Below, piece by piece: positions 17,766-25,657 of a stretch of 64,000 nucleotides of DNA. A program made the translations under genes and the position numbers. Under the pieces are notes generated by a model, which was not told the origin of the DNA, ran no database searches, and worked only from the letters and a program-made list of their open reading frames with translations. The first letter of the stretch is position 1, and each line of letters begins with the position of its first letter. Source of the stretch: Phenylobacterium sp. GTDB lineage: Bacteria > Pseudomonadota > Alphaproteobacteria > Caulobacterales > Caulobacteraceae. Location of the stretch: assembly GCF_030646615.1 (NCBI RefSeq), contig NZ_JAUSLG010000014.1, forward strand, positions 1 to 64,000, given 5' to 3'.

Positions 17766-18113
17766 ATGGCGGTCAATCTGGCCGAACTCAACGACGAGAC
17801 GCGTGTGGCCTGCCGTGCGTTCATGCGGCAGCGATTTAGCGGCGCCAATCCGCCGGCGCCGATCACCATGAGCCGGAGCATGGGTGATGGCGGTGGCTAC
17901 GGGTTCAATGTGACCGACGTCGTGCAACTGCTGGCCAGCGTTCAGGATCGGCTGCGCGCCCTCCCGGCGTTCGCACCATACGCGGCGCATATCGACATCA
18001 AAGGCGGCGCCGCCCTGCCGGGGCTGGTGAGCAAGTCGCTGAGCGATGTGGCCCATCACGCCGCTAGCTCGGTCGCCGCGTCGCTCAAGAATGCCGGCGT
18101 GGAGCTGATCTGA
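17766..18113 (+). CDS. Uncharacterised 115-residue protein
   Basis: I do not recognise this protein. It has 115 residues, no signal peptide and no membrane span. The middle is glycine-rich (SMGDGGGYGFNVTDV), followed by a helix (QLLASVQDRLRALPAF) and a C-terminal amphipathic helix region rich in Ser and Ala. A strong purine-rich site (GGGAGGGGGAG) abuts the ATG. Its stop overlaps the start of the next gene as TGATG, so the two are translationally coupled and probably act together. Nothing in the sequence indicates what it does. Confidence 0.75.
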   Translation: MAVNLAELNDETRVACRAFMRQRFSGANPPAPITMSRSMGDGGGYGFNVTDVVQLLASVQDRLRALPAFAPYAAHIDIKGGAALPGLVSKSLSDVAHHAASSVAASLKNAGVELI

Positions 18114-19390
18114 TGCGCTTGCCATTTCTGACACTCCTGATCGCCGCCGTTCCCGCCGCCGCCATGGCCGATCCGCTCGCCGCCCTCAAGCCGGCCGACT
18201 GCGGGCTGACCGGCCGCGTCGACAATCTGGTGCTTCGGGATCGGATCCTCGCCAAGCGAAAGGTGGTCCTCGATCTCCAGCTGGCCCGCGCGCTCACGGG
18301 CGGTGACCTCGGAACCTCGGCGTCGCAGGCCAATGCGGCCTGTCTGAAGGGCGCCTGCAACCTCAACCAGGAGGCGCTGAAGGGCGTATTCGAGGACGCG
18401 CTGGATCTGACATCGTCGGAGCCGCCGGACTTCGCCAACCACGTGGTGCGCCTCGACAGACGCCTGACTCCCGCGCCAGACGCGCCCCGAACCCGGGCGA
18501 TCCAGTTCCTGGACGGCGTTTCGCCCTGGCTGTCGGTCACCTGCAAGCCGGAACTGCTCGCAGAGGCGCAGGCGGCGGCGCAGGGCGGCGGCGGCGCGGC
18601 GGATCCCCCGTCGCTCCTCACGCAGCTGGTCGTGGGCGGTTCGGTCAGCGACCTGGCGCAGAGCTTCGATAAGCGCGGCTTCGGGACATTCGGCTATTCC
18701 GAAGATGGCAAGACGGGCACGGACACCAGGACGGCTGAAATCATGCTGGGCTTCCGGCCGATGGCGCTCGCGGGGAAGGGATCGCTCGAGGAGCTCGCCT
18801 GGACGCCCTATGTCGAGTTCAAACGGAAGACCGCCGCGACGCGGGCGAACGAGCTGAATGACCTCACCTTTGGGGCGACGGCGATCACCGCCCGGACTTT
18901 CGGCCCGCTGGCGGCGGTCTTTCAGGGCGAGGCCGGGTGGCAGACCGACGACCGCTTCAACGCCTCGGTCTGGCGCGGCGCCCTGGCGGTCACGCCGCCG
19001 TCGCTGCCGGCCTGTTTTGCGGGGGTGACGGAGCACACCAGCCTTCGATGTTCCGCCCGCATGTTGGTGGACTACATCCAGGTGGATGATCCGGGGGACA
19101 AGGCCAAGCTGGCGACGTTCGAGGACTATGCCCGCCTTGGCCTCGACCTCGAGGTGGTGTTTGGCTGGCGATTGGCCGACGAGGCCGTCATATCCCTGCG
19201 CGGCGGGTATCAGGCGCGGCGGCCGATCGACGGATCGGAGTCAGATGCTGAGCTCTGGACCGCGGAAGTAGCGCTGGCGCCGTCCAAGGCGTCCCACTTC
19301 AACATAGGCCTCAGCTACACCGCGGGGGAGTCCCTGGACTCCCTTGTCTCTGTCGAGACGTTGCAGCTGAAGCTGGGCGTGCGGAAGTGA
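18113..19390 (+). CDS. Exported protein, possible outer-membrane barrel, unknown function
   Basis: This 425-residue protein starts with a clear signal peptide (MRLPFLTLLIAAVPAAAMA, cut before DPL). The N-terminal domain has three cysteines within about 45 residues. After about residue 160 the sequence alternates polar and hydrophobic residues in short strands (VVFGWRLADEAVISLRGGY, HFNIGLSYTAGE, LQLKLGVRK), as in beta-barrels, but it lacks the usual terminal Phe. It is coupled to the upstream 115-residue gene by a TGATG overlap. I do not recognise the family; an outer-membrane location is inferred. Confidence 0.7.
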   Translation: MRLPFLTLLIAAVPAAAMADPLAALKPADCGLTGRVDNLVLRDRILAKRKVVLDLQLARALTGGDLGTSASQANAACLKGACNLNQEALKGVFEDALDLTSSEPPDFANHVVRLDRRLTPAPDAPRTRAIQFLDGVSPWLSVTCKPELLAEAQAAAQGGGGAADPPSLLTQLVVGGSVSDLAQSFDKRGFGTFGYSEDGKTGTDTRTAEIMLGFRPMALAGKGSLEELAWTPYVEFKRKTAATRANELNDLTFGATAITARTFGPLAAVFQGEAGWQTDDRFNASVWRGALAVTPPSLPACFAGVTEHTSLRCSARMLVDYIQVDDPGDKAKLATFEDYARLGLDLEVVFGWRLADEAVISLRGGYQARRPIDGSESDAELWTAEVALAPSKASHFNIGLSYTAGESLDSLVSVETLQLKLGVRK

Positions 19391-19448
19391 GGCGGCCGAG
19401 CGGAGCTGTGCGGACCGGGCGCCGCGGACCCAAACGGCGCCGATCGCC

Positions 19449-20030
19449 TCAACCGGCCGCCGGCCCGGCGCGGCCTGGACTCTGAACCAGCCCGGCAAGG
19501 GTCTGTTCGAAGACAAATCGGCCTGCGTCGCGGGCGTCGCCGTCGCGGCCGCCCTGGGCGCGGAGCATGGCCACGCCGTTGGAGGACACCAGGAGCGCCT
19601 GCAGGCCGAAATCGACATCGACGGCTAGACGGCCCTCCCCTTGGAGGCGCTCCAGCCGTCCGCGGCACCAGGCCGTCGCCCGCTCCAGAAGGGTCGGATC
19701 GGCCTGGGCCCGGGACATGAGCAGGCTGAAAAGCTGCGGCTGCTCGCAGATGAAATCCAGATAGAGATCCCAGGAGGCCACCAGATCCGCCAGCGCGTCG
19801 TCGCTCTCCGGCAGCCCGGCCCGATGCGCAAAATAGCGCGTCACGCCTTCCGCAAGGAGCGCGTCGAGCAGGCCATCCTTGTCCCCGAAGTGGTGGTAGA
19901 GGGTCGGCGCCGTCACCCCGGCCTCATCCAGCACCGCCCGCGTCGTGACCGCAGCCGGCCCGCCGCGTTCCAGCAAGGATGCGGCCGCATCGAGCAGGCT
20001 CCGCTCCGTGGGCGAACGGTTGGGGGACAT
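19449..20030 (-). CDS. TetR/AcrR family transcriptional regulator
   Basis: This protein of about 193 residues has an N-terminal TetR DNA-binding domain (RSLLDAAASLLERGGPAAV, then the recognition region LDEAGVTAPTLYHHFGDKD). The start MSPNRSPTERS at 20030 has GAGGAG upstream; the frame extends 16 codons further without a good site. The C-terminal ligand domain is ordinary (WDLYLDFICEQPQLFSLLM). It is divergent from an SDR gene, and two near-identical palindromes at 20149-20186 lie between them, so it most likely represses itself and that dehydrogenase. Confidence 0.92.
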   Translation of the reverse strand: MSPNRSPTERSLLDAAASLLERGGPAAVTTRAVLDEAGVTAPTLYHHFGDKDGLLDALLAEGVTRYFAHRAGLPESDDALADLVASWDLYLDFICEQPQLFSLLMSRAQADPTLLERATAWCRGRLERLQGEGRLAVDVDFGLQALLVSSNGVAMLRAQGGRDGDARDAGRFVFEQTLAGLVQSPGRAGPAAG

Positions 20031-20148
20031 GGACTCCTCGCGCGGTGCGCGACGCTTAGCGCACACCTGTCTTTCCATACCGCGCCGGGCCGCGGCAACC
20101 CTATAGCGCGGATAGGCCGCCGGCCGACCAGGCCACCAGCCCCGGCTC

Positions 20149-20186
20149 TATAACGACGCTATAGACAGGACTATAGCGGCGCTATA
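20149..20186. promoter_or_regulatory. Twin palindromic operators between tetR-type and SDR genes
   Basis: Two 15-base dyads lie in tandem: TATAACGACGCTATA at 20149-20163 (six of seven arm pairs) and TATAGCGGCGCTATA at 20172-20186 (seven of seven). Their centres are 23 bases apart. A partial third copy starts at 20102. This is the size and spacing expected for cooperative TetR dimers, and the site is in the divergent promoter region of the regulator at 19449-20030 and the dehydrogenase at 20265. Confidence 0.7.
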
Positions 20187-20264
20187 TTTCTTTTGGGGCG
20201 ACGTCGGCCTTTCACGGGCGTCGTCCCGTGGCCGGGGCTCCGCGCCTATCCAGGGATTCAGAAC

Positions 20265-21023
20265 ATGAGCCACGACACCCAAGTCGCGCTGGTCACCGGC
20301 GCCAACCAGGGTATCGGCCTGCAGATCGCCAAGGATCTGGCGGGGCATGGCTTCACCGTCCTCGTCGGCGCGCGCAATTTCGAGCGCGGCAAGGCGGCGG
20401 CCGAAGCCATCGGGCCGAGCGCTCTCCCGGTTCAGCTCGACGTCACCGATCCGGCCTCCATCGCCGCCGCTGCGGCCTATGTCGATGGCGCCCTCGGCCG
20501 CCTCGACGTGCTGATCCAGAACGCGGCGATCATGACCACCGGGGCGCATCCCGGCTCGGTGGAGGACTACGCCAGGGCCACGCGCGCCAGCGTGGCGCCC
20601 CTCGATGAGATGCGGGCGGTCTGGGAGACCAATGTGTTCGGCGTTCTCGCCGTCTACCAGGCCATGCTCCCGCTGCTGCGCCGGACGCCGGGCGCGCGCA
20701 TCGTCAATGTGTCAAGCGGATCGGGGTCGCTGACCGTGGCCTCTGACCCCTCGCTGCCCTATCGCTCGCATTTCAGCCCCCTCTATGCGGCCTCCAAGAC
20801 AGCGCTGAACGCCTTGACTGTGGCGATGGCCATCGAGCTCGAGGCCGAGGGGATCAAGGTCAACGCCGTGTCGCCGGGCTTCACCAGGACGGCGATGAAC
20901 GCCTACGAGGGGACCGACACGGTCGAGGAAGGCGCCGCCGAGGCGGTGCGGCTCGCCCTCCTCGGGTCCGCGGCGCCGACCGGCGGCTTCACCCATGCGA
21001 CGTTCGGCGCGATTCCCTGGTGA
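20265..21023 (+). CDS. Short-chain dehydrogenase/reductase (SDR)
   Basis: This NAD(P)-dependent oxidoreductase of about 252 residues has the cofactor motif VTGANQGIGLQIA, LDVTDPAS, the structural NAA in IQNAAIMTTG, a catalytic Ser in VNVSSGSGS and the YAASK motif, followed by VNAVSPGFTRTAMN. It resembles the carbonyl-reductase-like SDR subgroup. The ATG at 20265 starts the cofactor domain cleanly; the frame upstream crosses the operators and is not coding. It is the likely target of the divergent TetR regulator. The substrate is unknown. Confidence 0.9.
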   Translation: MSHDTQVALVTGANQGIGLQIAKDLAGHGFTVLVGARNFERGKAAAEAIGPSALPVQLDVTDPASIAAAAAYVDGALGRLDVLIQNAAIMTTGAHPGSVEDYARATRASVAPLDEMRAVWETNVFGVLAVYQAMLPLLRRTPGARIVNVSSGSGSLTVASDPSLPYRSHFSPLYAASKTALNALTVAMAIELEAEGIKVNAVSPGFTRTAMNAYEGTDTVEEGAAEAVRLALLGSAAPTGGFTHATFGAIPW

Positions 21024-21074
21024 GCAGAGCCAGCGCCGCGTCTCCCGCGGCCGGCGCGGCGTCCGAGCGAGCCC

Positions 21075-21311
21075 AAGACCTCCATCCGCTTCAGTCCGGA
21101 CATCACCATCAACAATGTCCAGCCTGGCCCGACCGACACCGATATGAATCCGGCCGTTGGCCCCAAGGCCGAAGCCCTGCACGGCGTCATGGCCATTCCG
21201 CGCCATGCCCATGCCGACGAGGTGGCCGCCATGGTGGCTTATCTGGCCGGCCCCGAGGCGGCCACGTTGACAGGGGCGAACCTGCTCATCGACGGCGGCT
21301 TCGCCCCCTGA
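21075..21311 (+). pseudogene. C-terminal remnant of a second SDR gene
   Basis: Right after the SDR stop, another frame reads DITINNVQPGPTDTDMNP and ends in YLAGPEAATLTGANLLIDG before GFAP and a stop, which is unmistakably the C-terminal third of a short-chain dehydrogenase. No start, no glycine-rich cofactor motif and no YxxxK active site remain, so this is a leftover of a deleted gene. The deletion edge lies near 21024-21090. It sits between two intact SDR genes. Confidence 0.8.
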
Positions 21312-21372
21312 ACCTTCGCCCGGTTCCGCCACCAAAGCGGATGATCCCATTCAGAAGCAGGACAGACACCCG

Positions 21373-22092
21373 ATGAACCAAGTCGTTCTCATAACCGGCG
21401 GAACCTCGGGCATAGGCCTGGCCCTCGCCGAAGCCGCCCTGGCGCGTGGGGACGCGGTCGCGGTCTGCGGGCGCTCGACCCCGGCGCTCGACCGGTTGTC
21501 GCATCGGCATCCCCAGGCCTTGGCCGTCCGCTGCGATGTGACGACAGGCGCCGATAGAGCCGCCCTGCTGAAGGCGGTCGCCGATCGGTTCGGTCGCCTC
21601 GACATCCTCATCAACAACGCCGGGACCTTCGTCGAGCGGGACTTCGTCACGGATCCGGAGGCCACGCGGGACCTGGAGGCGGAGGTCGCCCTCAACCTCA
21701 CGGCCCCGATCCAGCTCACCCACGAGGCGCTCAGCCAATTTCCGGACCTGCGCGCGATCGTCTTCGTCACGTCAGGATTCGCCCTGGTGTCTCCAACCCG
21801 CGCGCCGACCTACGGCGCCGTCAAGGCCGGCCTGCATGGCTTCGCCGAAGGGCTGAGGCGCCAGCTCGCCCCCAAGGGGGTTCATGTCCTCGAGCTCCTG
21901 CCGCCCGCCACGGACACGCCCATGAACGCCAGCTTCACGGGCAAGAAGATGTCGCCGGCGGCCGTGGCGGCCGAAACCCTCGACGGGCTCGCGCGCCGCC
22001 GGTCCATGGTCCTGCCGGGGCCGGCCAAGCCGCTTCCGCTGCTGCTGCGCATCGCGCCGGCCGCCGTCAAACGCATGGTCGCCGGGATGTAA
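21373..22092 (+). CDS. Short-chain dehydrogenase, DltE-like
   Basis: This 239-residue SDR carries TGGTSGIGLALAEAAL at the N-terminus, NNAG in ILINNAGTFVERD, VFVTSGFALVSPT with the catalytic Ser, and YGAVK. The PATDTPMNASFTGKKM stretch and the long tail without the usual Rossmann end resemble the DltE-like group. The substrate is not known. It lies 61 bases after an SDR remnant, so this area was once a cluster of at least three SDR genes. Confidence 0.88.
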   Translation: MNQVVLITGGTSGIGLALAEAALARGDAVAVCGRSTPALDRLSHRHPQALAVRCDVTTGADRAALLKAVADRFGRLDILINNAGTFVERDFVTDPEATRDLEAEVALNLTAPIQLTHEALSQFPDLRAIVFVTSGFALVSPTRAPTYGAVKAGLHGFAEGLRRQLAPKGVHVLELLPPATDTPMNASFTGKKMSPAAVAAETLDGLARRRSMVLPGPAKPLPLLLRIAPAAVKRMVAGM

Positions 22093-22121
22093 CGGCGCCG
22101 GGCGCTGGCCAGCGCCCGCCC

Positions 22122-22790
22122 CTACTCCGCCGCGCCCAACACCTGCGCCAGGAACGCACCGCCCAACCGCAGGCCCGGCTCGTCGATGCTGTGGCCAAGG
22201 CCGGGGGCGGTGTGGGTGGTGATGGGGAAGCCCAGGCGGGTGAAGTCGGCCTGCGCCTGGGCCAGCGCTGAGTAGGGCACCATGGGGTCGGCGTCGCCGT
22301 GGACCAGCAGCAGGGGCGGCTTGGTCTTGACCTCGGTCTCCAGGGCCTCGGGGTCGGCCAGCATGCCGGAATAGCCGACGACGCCAGCCAGGGCTTCGGG
22401 CCGCCGGGGCGCCACGTGCAGGGCCATCATGGTCCCCTGGCTGAAGCCGACCAGGGCCACCTTGCTGTTGGGCAGGTCATAGGCGGCCCGGTGCATGTCG
22501 ATGAAGGCGTTCACCAGGGGCGCGGCCTGTCGCACGCCCGCGGCCCGGCTTTCCCGCCCGAGGTCAGTCAGGGACCACCACTGATAGCCGCCGGGCGCGC
22601 CCGGGCAGGCCTCAGGCGCGTTGGGCGACAGGAAGACGGTGTCGGGCAGGCTCGCGCGCCAATAGGGCACGAGGCCCATCAGGTCGTCGCCGTTGGAGCC
22701 ATAGCCGTGCAGCAGGACCACCATGGACTGGGGATCGCGGCCGCTGGCCGGGGCGGCCATGGGTCCGGTGAGACGGGTCAGACTGGTCAT
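22122..22790 (-). CDS. Alpha/beta hydrolase, carboxylesterase/phospholipase family
   Basis: This 222-residue serine hydrolase resembles the small bacterial carboxylesterase (YpfH/acyl-protein thioesterase-like) family. The oxyanion segment is VVLLHGYGSNGDDLMGL, the nucleophile is in LVGFSQGTMMALH, the acid in LLVHGDADPMVP and the histidine in APGLGHSID. It likely cleaves short acyl esters. Its start lies six bases after the stop of the fatty-acid desaturase on the same strand, so the two probably form an operon of lipid-related enzymes. Confidence 0.92.
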   Translation of the reverse strand: MTSLTRLTGPMAAPASGRDPQSMVVLLHGYGSNGDDLMGLVPYWRASLPDTVFLSPNAPEACPGAPGGYQWWSLTDLGRESRAAGVRQAAPLVNAFIDMHRAAYDLPNSKVALVGFSQGTMMALHVAPRRPEALAGVVGYSGMLADPEALETEVKTKPPLLLVHGDADPMVPYSALAQAQADFTRLGFPITTHTAPGLGHSIDEPGLRLGGAFLAQVLGAAE

Positions 22791-22795
22791 GGCGG

Positions 22796-23902
22796 TCAGG
22801 CTTCGGCGTTAGCCGTGGCGCGGCTCGGCGCCTGAGCATGGGCGCGGGCCGGGGCGTGGGCTTGATGGACCGCGGCGGACGACGCCTTGGCCGGATGGCG
22901 GCGCGCAGCCTGGCTGAACGAGATCAGCCGGCCATTGGCCTCGTCCCACAGGGAGAGGCGCGCAAAGCCGAAGCTCTCCACAAGGCCGATCTTGCTCATG
23001 GCGCGCAGTTCGGGATGGTCGCGCATCACCTGACCCAGGCGATAATAGGGGATGCGGCTCGACAGGTGGTGGACGTGGTGGACGCCGATATTGGCCGTGA
23101 ACCAGTGGAGCGCCGGCGGCAGGTCGTATTGCGAGCTACCCAGGAGGGCGAAGTCGTGGCGGTTCCACTCACCGTTCCGCGCCCAGGCGACGCCCTCGTA
23201 TTGGTGCTGGACGAAGAACAGCCAGACCCCGGTGGTGGCGGCGACAAGCACAGTGGTCAGATAGATCATCAGCACCGGCCAGAGCCCGAAGACCGCGGCT
23301 GCGCCGCCGATCAGGACGGCGGCCACCGCGGTGGTCCCCAGCGTGCTGGCCCAGGGCCGCCAGCCCAGATGCATGAGACCGACCGGCAGGCGGTTCTGCA
23401 GGAAAAAGGTGAAGGCCGGACCCAGCCCAAACAGCACCAGCGGGTGGCGATACAGGCGATAGCCGAGCCTGCGCAGACGCGGCAGGGCCCGATACTCGTC
23501 CACGGTGAGTAGGTCGATGCCCCCCAGCCCCCGCCGGTCCAGGTTGCCGGAGGTGGCGTGGTGCATGTTGTGGGTGCGCCGCCAGTAGTCATAGGGCGTC
23601 AGGGTGAAGACGCCAATGGTCCGGCCCGCCCAGTTGTTGAGCCGGCCGCCGCGGAAGAAGGCGCCGTGGCCGCAGTCGTGCTGGATCAGGAACAGCCTGA
23701 CCAGGAAAAGGCCCGCCGGCAGGGTGAGCAACAGCGCGGCCCACCACAGGCCGTTCTGATAGGCCAACCCGGCCAGGGCCCACAGCAGCAGTAGGGGTCC
23801 GGCGGTGATCGCGATCTCGGCGGCGCTGCGACCATGGCCAGGCTCATGATAGCTGGCAAGCTGGCGCGCCCAATTCAATCCGCCCGGCGTCTGTTCAGTC
23901 AA
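22796..23902 (-). CDS. Membrane fatty acid desaturase
   Basis: This 368-residue integral membrane protein has the three histidine boxes of acyl-lipid desaturases: HDCGH at 75-79, HNMHH at 111-115, and VHHVHH near 275. Hydrophobic spans lie at about 33-73 and 180-225. It introduces a double bond into membrane acyl chains; the position cannot be read from sequence. The C-terminal tail is a run rich in Ala, His and Pro with no known role. The start appears to be TTG with a weak ribosome site, so the first residues are uncertain. It is followed by the esterase. Confidence 0.9.
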   Translation of the reverse strand: MTEQTPGGLNWARQLASYHEPGHGRSAAEIAITAGPLLLLWALAGLAYQNGLWWAALLLTLPAGLFLVRLFLIQHDCGHGAFFRGGRLNNWAGRTIGVFTLTPYDYWRRTHNMHHATSGNLDRRGLGGIDLLTVDEYRALPRLRRLGYRLYRHPLVLFGLGPAFTFFLQNRLPVGLMHLGWRPWASTLGTTAVAAVLIGGAAAVFGLWPVLMIYLTTVLVAATTGVWLFFVQHQYEGVAWARNGEWNRHDFALLGSSQYDLPPALHWFTANIGVHHVHHLSSRIPYYRLGQVMRDHPELRAMSKIGLVESFGFARLSLWDEANGRLISFSQAARRHPAKASSAAVHQAHAPARAHAQAPSRATANAEA

Positions 23903-24117
23903 TGTCGCATTTCCAGATGTGTCGGCCAGATGGTCTCGGAAGGGTGATGAACCCGCCCGGGCCTTGCTGATAGGCGCTCTAAAACCGCAGGTGAGCTTTT
24001 TCCGGAGTCTCCCGAATTTATCAACCGCGATCCGATGAATTCTGCAGTTCCTGATGTCGCGGCGCTCGCCCGGGACCTTTCAGAAGCACGGGCTCGCGGC
24101 GGAACCAAGGCCTGTGG

Positions 24118-24291
24118 CTACCGAGGGCCGATATCGAGGCCGTGTGGCCCCTTTTCGACATCGTCGCCCAGGGGGTCGCCATGATCGGGCAGTTCGGGAA
24201 TGTCCTGTCCGGGCGGGCCCTCGCTCGGCAGTTCGGAAGGCTGGTCGGGCCGTTCGCCGTCGGGATCGGGGAGGATTTCGGGGTCGGGCAT
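24118..24291 (-). CDS. Small acidic, proline-rich protein, 57 residues
   Basis: The ATG at 24291 has AAGGAG five bases upstream and opens a 57-residue frame ending at TAG (24120-24118). The sequence MPDPEILPDPDGERPDQP continues with more Asp, Glu, Pro and Gly and almost no hydrophobic residues, so it is probably disordered. Short proteins of this kind are common in Alphaproteobacteria and have no known role. It lies 60 bases downstream of the dienelactone hydrolase on the same strand and could be in that transcript. Confidence 0.65.
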   Translation of the reverse strand: MPDPEILPDPDGERPDQPSELPSEGPPGQDIPELPDHGDPLGDDVEKGPHGLDIGPR

Positions 24292-24351
24292 CGGAGCTCC
24301 TTGCGGGGTTCACGCCCTCAACGCCGGCGCGCAACCTCTTGATCCCTCGCC

Positions 24352-25080
24352 CTAACTCAGATTGCGGCCGAACAGGGCGATCAGCCGTTCCCAGTGGCGT
24401 TCGGCGGCGGCCTTGTCATAGGCCGCGCGCTGCGGGAAGGCGAAGCCGTGGGAGACACCGGGATAGAGTTCGAGCTCGGTGGGCGCCTCACGGGCCTCAA
24501 GGGATGCGGCCAGATCGCGCACCATTTCCAGGGGCGCCCAGCGGTCGGTTTCGGCGCAGGCGAAATAGAGCTCGGCCTGCGTCTTGTGGGCGGCCAGGTG
24601 CGGGCTGTCGGCCTTGTCGGTGACCAGATAGGTCCCATAGATCGAAGCTGCGGCTGCGATCCTGTTGGGATGACGGGCTGCGGCGTTGATCGAGAACTGG
24701 CCGCTCATGCAATAGCCCAGGCAGCCGGCGGGGCCCTTGGCCGCGGCGGAATCCTTGTCGGCGAAGGCCAGCAGGGCGTCAGCGTCGGTCATGACCATGG
24801 GGATGGTCAGGCCATACATCAGCTCGCCCATCCTCGTGCGCACCGCCTCATCGGCCATGTCGCCGATCTCCATGACGCCGGCCCGGTGATAGAGATTGGG
24901 CAGCATGACGTAGTAGCCGCAGGTGGCCAGCCGCCTCGCCATGTCGCGCAGCTCCTCGCGGATGGCCGGGGCGTCCATGAAGAACAGGACTGCCGGGTGC
25001 GGCCCATTCCGTTTGGGATGGACCACGAAGGTGGTCATGGGGCCATCCTTGGTCGGGACCTCATGACTCTGTTCGATCAT
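24352..25080 (-). CDS. Dienelactone hydrolase family protein
   Basis: This protein of about 242 residues is an alpha/beta hydrolase of the dienelactone hydrolase family, which uses a cysteine nucleophile; here it lies in LGYCMSGQFSI. The acid is within the ACAETDRWAP segment and the histidine in YPGVSHGFAFP. Family members open cyclic enol-lactones in aromatic breakdown, but many act on other esters. The ATG at 25080 overlaps the preceding stop (ATGA), so it is coupled to the unknown gene upstream and then to an SDR. Confidence 0.9.
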   Translation of the reverse strand: MIEQSHEVPTKDGPMTTFVVHPKRNGPHPAVLFFMDAPAIREELRDMARRLATCGYYVMLPNLYHRAGVMEIGDMADEAVRTRMGELMYGLTIPMVMTDADALLAFADKDSAAAKGPAGCLGYCMSGQFSINAAARHPNRIAAAASIYGTYLVTDKADSPHLAAHKTQAELYFACAETDRWAPLEMVRDLAASLEAREAPTELELYPGVSHGFAFPQRAAYDKAAAERHWERLIALFGRNLS

Positions 25081-25646
25081 CCCGCGGTCTCCGCCGGCGG
25101 GACGAGCAGGCAGGCCCGGGCCAGGGACACCCGGGTCAGGTCCCGGCGACGCAGGAAGATCTGCATGGCCTCGGTGGTCGGGTCCCGGGAGGTCTGCCAT
25201 TCGCCGAGATCGCGATAGCGGGTCATGAGCAGCAGGCGTCGCGCGCCCTGCGCCCGGTCGGTCGCGCTTTCGGCTGCCAGGAAGAGGCCGAAAATGGTGG
25301 TCTCGAACCGCGCCTCGAAGTCCGGCCAGGCCTGGCCGGAAAGGTCCACGAACTCCTCGACCGCATCGCCATCAATGGTGAACCAGTTGTGGACATAGAC
25401 CCCGCCGGCCAGCGGCCGCGCGCCCCCCGCAGGCCGCAGGGTCGGCGAAAGCGCATGGGCCTCGGCGCCCTCCAGGGCCGGGAGGGCGAACCCCGCCTCC
25501 CCCAGCACCAGGGCCTGGTTGGAGGCGAAGCCCAGCAGGGGCGCGAAGACCGCCACGCAACCGGCCTGGGCGTAGGCGTCCCGCGCCAGGTCGCGCACGG
25601 CGGTGCGCTCGCGACCCAGTTCGGCCTGGAAGTAGTTATATTCCAT
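25077..25646 (-). CDS. Uncharacterised protein in SDR-hydrolase operon
   Basis: I do not firmly recognise this 189-residue protein. It has no signal peptide or membrane segment. Two halves with similar patterns (YVHNWFTIDGDAVEEFVDLS and RRLLLMTRYRDLGEWQTSR) hint at a dimeric alpha/beta-barrel such as the NIPSNAP or antibiotic-monooxygenase folds, but I cannot confirm it. It starts 11 bases after the SDR stop and overlaps the dienelactone hydrolase start by four bases, so the three form an operon and probably share a catabolic role. Confidence 0.75.
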   Translation of the reverse strand: MEYNYFQAELGRERTAVRDLARDAYAQAGCVAVFAPLLGFASNQALVLGEAGFALPALEGAEAHALSPTLRPAGGARPLAGGVYVHNWFTIDGDAVEEFVDLSGQAWPDFEARFETTIFGLFLAAESATDRAQGARRLLLMTRYRDLGEWQTSRDPTTEAMQIFLRRRDLTRVSLARACLLVPPAETAG

Positions 25647-25657
25647 GGGCTTGACCC

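Noticed and set aside
21020..21376. A 118-codon frame over the SDR remnant
   Set aside because: The SDR likeness is in a different frame; this one is Arg/Ala/Gly-rich shadow.
23899..24108. A small gene upstream of the desaturase on the minus strand
   Set aside because: Arg/Ser-rich composition, no ribosome site, and no likeness; the overlap with the TTG start is probably chance.
24054..24623. A 189-codon plus-strand frame across 24.1-24.6 kb
   Set aside because: Arg/Pro-rich shadow of the small acidic gene and the dienelactone hydrolase end on the other strand.
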